From an uncultured Desulfovibrio sp. (GTDB taxonomy: Bacteria > Desulfobacterota > Desulfovibrionia > Desulfovibrionales > Desulfovibrionaceae): 39,997 nucleotides of DNA. The notes under the pieces were generated by a model. It was not told the origin of the DNA. It ran no database searches and saw nothing but the letters and a program-made list of their open reading frames with translations. The DNA is taken from contig CASEWR010000193.1 of NCBI GenBank assembly GCA_949291675.1, forward strand, positions 1-39,997, given 5' to 3'. Each line of letters opens with the position of its first letter. Positions within the stretch are counted from its first letter, which is position 1. A program made the position numbers and the translations under genes. Below, piece by piece: positions 33,562 to 39,997 of this stretch.

Positions 33562-34650
33562 ATGCACGTGACAAGAGTACAGCTTACCAACTGGAAGAAC
33601 TTCCCCCACGCAGACGTGCGCCTGCAGCAGCGCACCTTCTTCCCTGGCAGCAATGCTGTCGGGAAATCCAGTCTTCTCGACGCATTCTGCTTCCTGCATG
33701 ATGTTGCAGACCATGGTGTCACGCACGCTGTGCAGCGCCGCGGCGGCCTGACACAGCTGCGCTCCCTCTCTGCCCCAAGGGATGCAGCCATACGCCTTGC
33801 TGTGACCATAGACGACACCTGGGACTACGAGCTGGAACTGGCAGCAGGCAAAGGCTTTCCTGTTCTGGTGAGCAGAGAATGCGTTCGTAAGAACGGCACA
33901 GTGCTTCTGGACCGCCCGGATGCTGCAGGTGCACAGGACAGGCAGCGCAGAACGCAGACGGCCCTGGAGCAGGTCAGTGCGAACCAGGACTTTCGCATCC
34001 TTGCGACCTTCTTCAAGAGCATTGTCCATCGCCGTATCCTGCCCCAGGCAGTCCGGGACCCGCACAGCTTCTCCCCTGTGCCAGTCACAAACGATCCGTT
34101 CGGGCGTGACTTTGTCCGCCAGATCTGGCAGACCCCGCGCAGGACACGCGAGGCCAGGCTGCGCCGCATTGAGAAGGCCCTGCAGACTGCCATCCCCACC
34201 CTGTCCGGCCTGAGCATTGCCCTGGATGCAGGCCAGCCCCATCTTCTCGTCAGCTTTCAGCACTGGCGTCCCGGCGCCATGCAGGATGAGCGCAGCATGT
34301 CCGACGGCACCTTGCGCCTCACAGCCCTCTTCTGGACCCTGCTTGAGAAGGGTGGCCCCATTCTCTGGGAAGAACCTGAGCTTTCCCTGCATGAAGACAT
34401 TGTGTGTCAGCTGCCCGGTCTCTTTGCCATGGTCAGCAGGGGCAGACAGGGGCGGCAGGTGCTTGTGACAACGCATTCGTATGCCCTGCTCAGTGACCCC
34501 GGCATTCAGCCTGAAGAGGTCCTGAAGCTGATACCAGGCCAGAATGGCACGAGCATCCTGCCTGTCTCGGAAGATGCCGCAAGGCTGATGCAACACTGGA
34601 AGTCCGCTGCTGTGGCAGTCCTGCCTGAAATCAGCCTGAACATGGACTAG
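33562..34650 (+). CDS. AAA/ABC-type ATPase (AAA_21, OLD-like)
   Basis: A 362-residue ATPase related to the RloB/DUF4276-partnered or OLD-type group. It starts with the typical VTRVQLTNWKNFPHADVRL, Walker A PGSNAVGKSS at residues 28-37, a glycine-rich RRGGLTQLRSL, signature SDGTLRLTALFWTLL at 247-261, Walker B PILWEEPELSLHE at 266-278 (double glutamate) and H-loop VTTHSYALLSD at 302-312. The start at 33562 gives the conserved N-terminus; only a weak AGAGA precedes it. The usual partner (a TOPRIM or HNH nuclease) is absent: the next plus-strand sequence is the edge of the restriction-modification segment. It shares a 282-bp divergent spacer with the truncated ATPase, which contains no gene. Confidence 0.78.
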   Translation: MHVTRVQLTNWKNFPHADVRLQQRTFFPGSNAVGKSSLLDAFCFLHDVADHGVTHAVQRRGGLTQLRSLSAPRDAAIRLAVTIDDTWDYELELAAGKGFPVLVSRECVRKNGTVLLDRPDAAGAQDRQRRTQTALEQVSANQDFRILATFFKSIVHRRILPQAVRDPHSFSPVPVTNDPFGRDFVRQIWQTPRRTREARLRRIEKALQTAIPTLSGLSIALDAGQPHLLVSFQHWRPGAMQDERSMSDGTLRLTALFWTLLEKGGPILWEEPELSLHEDIVCQLPGLFAMVSRGRQGRQVLVTTHSYALLSDPGIQPEEVLKLIPGQNGTSILPVSEDAARLMQHWKSAAVAVLPEISLNMD

Positions 34651-34822
34651 CGCCTGCTTCTGTAGGGTTTACTCAACAATACAGGCAAGGACAGACAAGA
34701 TAACGGTTTTATACGCTATTGCCTTCTCATTTGCCTGATCAACTACAGAAGATTGTGCACTGGCCCATATACACGTATCCACAGAGTAGCAGTTTCCTCT
34801 AACTTCTCAGCTTCACCTACTT

Positions 34823-35761
34823 TTAAGTACAAATACCAAAGTAACTCAGAAGGTCCGTATTGTTAGAGGGTTTTGCCTTATTATATTTACTGTCAACTTC
34901 TTTTAAAAAATACTCAACTTCGTCTGGATGATTGCTTAAAAACCATTTGATATGATTTTGAATATATTCTTCTCTTATTCCAGTGTCATTTAGGTCGTTG
35001 GGTACTCGACGCATTCGTGTATCAATACTATCAAAACCACAAAATGGCTCAGTGAGTCGTTTCTTTGCCATTTCTATGTAATCTTTATTTATATCAATGC
35101 CAATAGCTCGTCTATTTGTTTGTTGGCATACACGAAGAGTTGTCCCACTACCAACAAATGGATCTAAAACAAGATCATTCTTATTTGAAGATGCCAGTAC
35201 AATTCTTTCAATTAGTCCTTCTGGTTTCTGTGTTGGGTGTTTTTTTCTGTTTTTATTGCAATAATGTACATGAGAAAATTCCCAAACATTACCAGGATTA
35301 GCTCCGCGCATATTATTTATGGAACGATATGTTTTTTGTGGCACCCGTATGTCATCTAAATTAAATTTAAAATTGTCCCTATGTTTTGTAAAATACAAAA
35401 TATCATCATGGCGAGGAGAAAACCCACGAGTTTTCCCGATCCCTTGTGTATAGTACCACGTAATCCAAGATCTAAAAAACATACCTAGTTCTTGTTCTAA
35501 TATTGAATACACATAGGAAATAAATCTCATCCCCATAAATACATACAAAGAACCGTCATCTGCAAGGATTCTATTTGCTTCACCGAGCCACTTTCTAGAA
35601 AAATCAATATAAGACCCAAACTCTAAGTTGTCTGTATTGTTTCCATAATCTTTGCTTAAGTTATATGGCGGATCAGCAACAATAAGATGAACACTCTTAT
35701 CTTTAATTTTAGACAGTTCTTCTAGGGAGTCTCCACATATCAATTCTAATTCTTTATCCAT
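34823..35761 (-). CDS. type II DNA methyltransferase (beta class, amino-methylating)
   Basis: A 312-residue DNA methyltransferase of the beta type: catalytic DPPYNLSKDYG at residues 30-40, then the HPTQKPEGLIERIV motif (175-188) and the AdoMet motif DPFVGSGTTLR (200-210). The DPPY motif means it methylates an exocyclic amino group, N6 of adenine or N4 of cytosine; adenine is the more common case. A C-terminal part (about 245-312) has a RRVPNDLNDTG stretch of unknown role. The gene is strongly AT-rich compared with the rest of the window, which indicates horizontal transfer. Its start overlaps the nuclease gene by 16 bp; the ribosome binding site is poor (AAGAAG), suggesting translation coupled to the nuclease gene. 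The target sequence cannot be read. Confidence 0.92.
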   Translation of the reverse strand: MDKELELICGDSLEELSKIKDKSVHLIVADPPYNLSKDYGNNTDNLEFGSYIDFSRKWLGEANRILADDGSLYVFMGMRFISYVYSILEQELGMFFRSWITWYYTQGIGKTRGFSPRHDDILYFTKHRDNFKFNLDDIRVPQKTYRSINNMRGANPGNVWEFSHVHYCNKNRKKHPTQKPEGLIERIVLASSNKNDLVLDPFVGSGTTLRVCQQTNRRAIGIDINKDYIEMAKKRLTEPFCGFDSIDTRMRRVPNDLNDTGIREEYIQNHIKWFLSNHPDEVEYFLKEVDSKYNKAKPSNNTDLLSYFGICT

Positions 35762-36510
35762 TTGTTCTTCTTCGCCTCCCTGTAAAAGTCCTCAAATGTT
35801 CGCCTCGAACTGCTCAAGTACTTGTCATCAAGTAATTGACACATTTCCCATGTTGTTCTGTATTTATAGGAAACATAATGAATGTCTTTAATTTGTATCT
35901 GTCCTGTTCCCAAAGCAGGGTTATATAATAAATCAATATCACTTATGTATTTCAAATCATATACGTTATAATCAACAATTTCAAGAACGCATTCGTTTAA
36001 ATTTGAATCTTTGTTCCTCTCAGAGTACACATTATGTTTTATGGATAAAACTATAAACATATAGTCTGGATTAACAACGTATGCAGTTCTGATCCTTGAA
36101 AACGATGTTATATTTGGAGATTTGCCACTGCCAGGGATATCATTTGAGGTAGTTTTCACATCTACTTCTCCAGATATAACTCTGCTATCCTTACGGAATT
36201 GCAATATTACATCTGCCATTCCCAAACGATCCTGAGCCTCAACATTTATTAAGTTGTAGCTGTTGTCCTCATCGTCTCGAATACTAGAAAACACTTCCTG
36301 TGCCCATGCTTCTACCAGGGGGCCTGCAATCTTATTAATATTTTTTAAAGGGATCCCGAATTTTAAATTCGTATTTATAACAACTTTATTATCGTTATTA
36401 CTTTTTCTTTCGTCTAAAATTTTAATTATATTTTCAATAACAAAATCTGAGTCTTCTTTATAAGTTTCCGACTCAACAGGTATTTTAAAAATAAGATCGT
36501 CATATGTCAT
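35746..36510 (-). CDS. type II restriction endonuclease, PD-(D/E)XK type
   Basis: A 254-residue protein upstream of and overlapping the methyltransferase. A PD-(D/E)XK core can be seen: Asp100 in LGMADVILQF and Asp117-x-Lys119 in GEVDVKTT, with Glu67 in a preceding helix (VEAWAQEVF). The neighbour and the length (254 residues, usual for orthodox type II enzymes) support a restriction endonuclease. The length pair 254/312 reminds me of the HpaI system, but I cannot check that. AAAGGAG with 8-nt spacing precedes the ATG at 36510. Nuclease-first order without a controller gene is notable, since methylation normally must come first when the system enters a new cell. Confidence 0.75.
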   Translation of the reverse strand: MTYDDLIFKIPVESETYKEDSDFVIENIIKILDERKSNNDNKVVINTNLKFGIPLKNINKIAGPLVEAWAQEVFSSIRDDEDNSYNLINVEAQDRLGMADVILQFRKDSRVISGEVDVKTTSNDIPGSGKSPNITSFSRIRTAYVVNPDYMFIVLSIKHNVYSERNKDSNLNECVLEIVDYNVYDLKYISDIDLLYNPALGTGQIQIKDIHYVSYKYRTTWEMCQLLDDKYLSSSRRTFEDFYREAKKNKWIKN

Positions 36511-36570
36511 GTCATTCTCCTTTATTTGAGCACTTTAGTTGACTTCCCATGTATCCAAATAACCAACGTT

Positions 36571-36594
36571 GTCAGTTCATACAGGCTAACTGAC
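36571..36594. promoter_or_regulatory. inverted repeat upstream of the restriction gene
   Basis: GTCAGTT (36571-36577), 10 bp, AACTGAC (36588-36594), centred about 70 bp upstream of the nuclease start and downstream of ybeY. It may be an operator or a 3' hairpin of ybeY; no T-run follows. Confidence 0.35.
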
Positions 36595-36662
36595 CGCCTA
36601 TATGTTTTGCTTCATTCAGAAGGATATAGCAGGTTGCGTTGTTAAAAAACTTCAGTCTCGCT

Positions 36663-37121
36663 TCAGCACTGCTCGCGTTCAAGATAGAGCAGGCCTGCCG
36701 TTTCAAGTGCATCCTGACAGGCATCCATTTCCTCACTGTGGTCATAGCCACAGACATGGGCAAAGCCGTGGGCCACAAGGCGCAGCAGATGCCGCAGGGG
36801 CTGTTGGCCGTACACAAAGGCCTCTCTGTGCAGCATGGCCACATCCAGGGCCAGCTCTGCCGTGCCTTCCCCGCTTCCGTCATCCGGGAAGGACAGGATG
36901 TTGGTCGGCCCCTGCACCTGCATGGCATCACGGTTGATGCTGGCCATCTCCCTGTCTGTCACCAGGGCCAGGATGACGTTCTCAGGAGCCTGGGGGATGC
37001 GCCCTTCTGCGCAAAGCTCGGCTGCCCTTGCCTGCATAACTGCCAGAATGCCTGCCAGGCAGCGTCTGGAACAGGGCAGTTCTGCCGCAAGCAGAGGCTC
37101 ATCGCTGATGATGCTGATCAT
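36663..37121 (-). CDS. ybeY: endoribonuclease YbeY (rRNA maturation factor)
   Basis: A 152-residue metal-dependent RNase that takes part in 16S rRNA 3'-end maturation and ribosome quality control. The zinc motif HGFAHVCGYDH gives His118, His122 and His128, and the conserved TNILSFP lies at 73-79. Slightly short but complete. AGGGA precedes the ATG. It starts 17 bp after the HD-protein stop; the pairing of an HD phosphohydrolase with ybeY, usually behind phoH, is common in many bacteria. Its 3' end adjoins the AT-rich restriction-modification segment, so that segment lies directly behind this housekeeping operon. Confidence 0.93.
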   Translation of the reverse strand: MISIISDEPLLAAELPCSRRCLAGILAVMQARAAELCAEGRIPQAPENVILALVTDREMASINRDAMQVQGPTNILSFPDDGSGEGTAELALDVAMLHREAFVYGQQPLRHLLRLVAHGFAHVCGYDHSEEMDACQDALETAGLLYLEREQC

Positions 37122-37138
37122 GCCAGTCCCTGCCAGGC

Positions 37139-39955
37139 TTACTTGCTCTCGCTGCCCTTGTCTGCAGCAGGCTGAGAAGTCCGGGTGGCATCAGGTCTGG
37201 CCTCGGGCTTGCCTTCAGTCGTGCCTGCAGCTGTGCCCGTCTCAGGCAGGGACTGCAGCGGCATGGGACCACACAGGGACTGGCCAGTGCCATGGGCAGT
37301 CAGCCAGGTGCTGTCCTCGTCCAGACATGCCACATCCTCAACCTTCACCGTGAGCAGCAGGGGTTCGTCGTCAGTCTTGTCAGCTTTGTCAGCCTTCCCG
37401 GCCCTGGCTTCGCCCTTCTTTGCGTCCTTCCCGGCGTCCTTTTTTGCGTCCTTCCCAGCGTCCTTCCCAGCGTCCTTCTTTGCCTCCTTCTTTCTGTCTG
37501 CAGGACAGGGCATGGGGCCTGTGAACGCACCCTTGTCCGCGGGCTGTCCGGCAGGCTGTTCCTGCGTCCGGGCCTGGCTCCGGGCCTGAGTCTGGCTCTG
37601 GCTCTGTTCCCGGGAAGCCGCTGCACCTTCTGCAGCACCTGCATGTGCTGCAGGGGCAGCAGACCCCGGCTCAGGCAGGGGCGGAATGGCAGCTGCTGCG
37701 GAAGCCAGGGGATGCACAGGCTCTGCTGCAGGCACAGGGGCCTTCTTATTGGCCTCTGGGTAAACAATGCGGTGATGGAAGATACCTGTCAGCACCTTCT
37801 GGAAGCTTTCCGCAAGCTTGTTCAGGTCGCGGAAGGTGAGCTCGGATTCGTCGAGCTGGCCTTCAGAGAGGATGCCGTTGATAATCTTGTCAATATGGGC
37901 ACGCAGCCTGGTAGGCGTGGGATCGGTGAGGGTTCTGCTGGAGGCCTCCACGCTGTCCGCCAGCATGAGAATGGCTGCTTCCCTGGTCTGGGGCTTGGGG
38001 CCAGGGTAGCTGAAGTCGGCCTCAATGGGGTTCTCACCAAGGTTCACGGCCTTCTGATAGAAGTAGCGCATGACGCGCGAGCCGTGATGCTGGCCGATAA
38101 TGTCAATGATTTCCTGGCCAAGGCCGTAACGTTTGCAGATTTCCACACCCTTCTTCACATGGCTGATGATGATCAGGGCACTCATGGAGGGCGAGAGCCT
38201 GTCATGCTTGTTGGGGGCACCGAACTGATTCTCCACAAAGTACTGCGGGTACACGAGCTTGCCGCAGTCATGGTAGAGGGCTGCCACCTTGCACAGCAGG
38301 CTGTTGGCGCCAATGGCCTTTGCTCCTGCCTCCACCATGTTGGCCACGACCAGGGAGTGATGGTACGTGCCTGGTATGGTCACCATGATTTCCTGCATGA
38401 GGGGCTGCTCCAGGTTGATGTACTCCATGAGCTTGAACCTGGTGGAGTAGCCGAACAATGTCTCAAGGACAGGCGAGAGGGAGAAGAAGAGAATGAGCAT
38501 CATGACTGCATTGATGCACACTGCAGTCACAAACATGGGCAGGGCTGTCAGCGGCTGGGCTTCCACCAGCACCACGCCGCAGATAAGCAGGATTTCCCCG
38601 AGAATGATGGGGAAGATGTTCCACACCGCGTCCTGACGGCTCACGGTATTGCTCACAAGCCAGGTGGCCAGCATGGAGCTTAAGAGGTGGAACAGGGCCA
38701 TGTAGAAGGAGAGCTTCAGCGCCAGGGCCGCAAAGACTGTGAGCAAAAGGCCTAAGGTCACGTAGCGGCGGGCAGAGAAGATGGTTGCCACAAAGCCCAC
38801 GGCGCCTGCCACAGGGAAGGCTATGCTGAAGGCATCAGCCAGGGTGGTGGTTGCTGCCAGCTGGCCTAAGGCATGCACGCCCTTGGCACCAAGGGCTGTG
38901 AGCAGGGAGACAACGGACATGAGCGCGAGATCCTTGGCGCGAATCACGGATCCCGGCTTGCCGCTCGGGGAGAGGAAGAAGCCTGTGGAGATGAACAGAC
39001 AGATGAGGAAGGAGCCTAAGGCCTGCTGCCAGTCAAAGGGCACCACAGAGGCCTGGAACATGGCCTGAATCTTCAGCTGCTGCTCGCTGGTGATGCGGTC
39101 GCCCTTGCGGGCAATGAGCTCACCGCGCTGGATCTGGTAGTAGACAGGCTCCACCTGGGCTGCCACCTTGCTGGCCCTGTTCTGGGTTGCCTCCTGGTTC
39201 AGGGTGAGGGTCGGAGGCATACAGGCGGCAAGGATGATATTGATGGCCCTGCGCGCATTGTGACTTAAGGTCGCGTCACTGCGGGCCAGGGTGGAAATTT
39301 CCGTGAGGAAGGACTGCACGTCCGGCAGCACCGAGATGTCCGGGCGCAGCATTTCCGTCTGGGTGTCCAGGTTGCGGATGATGACGCCGCTTCTGCCCAC
39401 ACGGGCACTGCGCAGTTCGCTCACCATACCGTCTGCCAGACGGTCGCGCAGCAGGGGCAGCAGCTTTTTCAGCACAAAGCCCTGGGTGCTGGCCAGCCCG
39501 AACTGCGGCAGGATCTCCTGGGCCAGCTCCTGGCCTATGTCTGCGGCAAAGGCCACCGAGGGCTGCACCTGATTTTCTCTGGCAGGCGCGCCATTGTACT
39601 CGCGCATGAGGGCAATGAGCCGTTGCTCGAAGAGGATGTAGGGCTCCATGCTCAGGTCATAGACCGGAGGCTGGGAGAGCATGACCTGCCTGCGCCTGGC
39701 CTCTGTGGCTGAGGTGTCCTCCACAAGCATGTATCTGTCTGCCACCACGTCCGTCTCGGCAACGTCCCCTGCCACGTAGACACGGGAGGTGCTGCCAAAG
39801 TCAAAGGCCAGGAAGAAACAGATGAAGGCCAGGCAGATCACATAGAAAACCACTGCCCGGGCACAGTCCCTGTGCGCCTCTATCGTCCTTTTCACCGCAA
39901 GGGTGCAGGGATTGGCTGATTTGGCAAAGCTGTTCTGCCTGCTCTTGATGGACAT
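37139..39955 (-). CDS. membrane HD-family phosphohydrolase (PgpH-like, 7TM-HDED)
   Basis: A 938-residue inner-membrane protein. One N-terminal helix (residues 33-52) is followed by an extracytoplasmic 7TMR-HDED domain (about 55-305), seven membrane helices (about 312-500) and a cytoplasmic HD domain. The HD residues visible are His533 (YHHS), His562-Asp563 (YHDCGK), His599, His623-His624 and Asp667 (LADSVEA). Relatives (PgpH) hydrolyse cyclic di-AMP, which is the likely role. From about 737 a 200-residue low-complexity tail follows. It is Ala/Pro/Gln-rich, then built from KDAGKDAKK units encoded by a 12-bp repeat, and has no counterpart in PgpH. GGAAG precedes the ATG at 39955. ybeY follows in the same operon. 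Confidence 0.88.
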   Translation of the reverse strand: MSIKSRQNSFAKSANPCTLAVKRTIEAHRDCARAVVFYVICLAFICFFLAFDFGSTSRVYVAGDVAETDVVADRYMLVEDTSATEARRRQVMLSQPPVYDLSMEPYILFEQRLIALMREYNGAPARENQVQPSVAFAADIGQELAQEILPQFGLASTQGFVLKKLLPLLRDRLADGMVSELRSARVGRSGVIIRNLDTQTEMLRPDISVLPDVQSFLTEISTLARSDATLSHNARRAINIILAACMPPTLTLNQEATQNRASKVAAQVEPVYYQIQRGELIARKGDRITSEQQLKIQAMFQASVVPFDWQQALGSFLICLFISTGFFLSPSGKPGSVIRAKDLALMSVVSLLTALGAKGVHALGQLAATTTLADAFSIAFPVAGAVGFVATIFSARRYVTLGLLLTVFAALALKLSFYMALFHLLSSMLATWLVSNTVSRQDAVWNIFPIILGEILLICGVVLVEAQPLTALPMFVTAVCINAVMMLILFFSLSPVLETLFGYSTRFKLMEYINLEQPLMQEIMVTIPGTYHHSLVVANMVEAGAKAIGANSLLCKVAALYHDCGKLVYPQYFVENQFGAPNKHDRLSPSMSALIIISHVKKGVEICKRYGLGQEIIDIIGQHHGSRVMRYFYQKAVNLGENPIEADFSYPGPKPQTREAAILMLADSVEASSRTLTDPTPTRLRAHIDKIINGILSEGQLDESELTFRDLNKLAESFQKVLTGIFHHRIVYPEANKKAPVPAAEPVHPLASAAAAIPPLPEPGSAAPAAHAGAAEGAAASREQSQSQTQARSQARTQEQPAGQPADKGAFTGPMPCPADRKKEAKKDAGKDAGKDAKKDAGKDAKKGEARAGKADKADKTDDEPLLLTVKVEDVACLDEDSTWLTAHGTGQSLCGPMPLQSLPETGTAAGTTEGKPEARPDATRTSQPAADKGSESK

Positions 39956-39997
39956 GCGCTACTTCCTGCCTGCCTTGTCTGATGCCGTGTCTGATGC

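Noticed and set aside
34823-36510. Naming the restriction-modification pair as HpaI-like (GTTAAC)
   Set aside because: Only the lengths agree from memory; no specificity-determining residues could be compared, so the target is left unassigned.

Overview
The window is a G+C-rich bacterial chromosome segment. It most resembles a Desulfovibrionaceae (Desulfobacterota) genome. I infer this from the co-oriented birA, pyc and long PEP-synthase-like genes, the membrane HD phosphohydrolase followed by ybeY, and a C-P lyase operon with a DUF1045 gene inside it. This is inference from gene content, not from a marker gene.

Layout. 1-0.75 kb: 3' part of an IS4/IS1634-like transposase cut by the window edge. 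1.4-2.4 kb (minus): AEC-family transporter. 3.3-15.1 kb (plus): a nearly complete phosphonate operon, phnC-D-E, DUF1045 (2H phosphoesterase-like), phnG-H-I-J-K-L-M-N, closed by an intrinsic terminator; phnF, phnO and phnP are absent. 15.6-16.7 kb (plus): dTDP-glucose 4,6-dehydratase. 17.3-18.6 kb (plus): NCS2/AzgA purine permease. 18.9-20.0 kb (minus): galU followed by tRNA-Pro(CGG) and a terminator. 21.0-29.4 kb (minus): birA, pyruvate carboxylase and a 1190-residue PEP/pyruvate dikinase-like protein, an anaplerotic and gluconeogenic set in which BirA biotinylates the carboxylase. 29.6-36.5 kb: an accessory, defence-like block with a dynamin-like GTPase, two divergent ABC/OLD-type ATPases (one with a frameshifted C-terminus), and an AT-rich type II restriction-modification pair. 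36.7-40 kb (minus): ybeY and a PgpH-type HD phosphohydrolase.

The main structural oddity is that almost every spacer holds short imperfect tandem repeats with 9-14 bp units. Similar arrays have entered coding ends: the PhnL N-terminus, the PhnI insert, the HD-protein tail and the ATPase C-terminus, where an 11-bp triplication creates the stop codon. A second recurring oddity is perfect GC-rich hairpins, 9-12 bp in stem, lying downstream of genes without a T-tract. The most interesting single loci are the frameshifted ATPase with its divergent partner, the phn leader (Pho-box-like repeat plus terminator) with its CGTACA spacer motifs, and the DUF1045 gene that may stand in for phnP.
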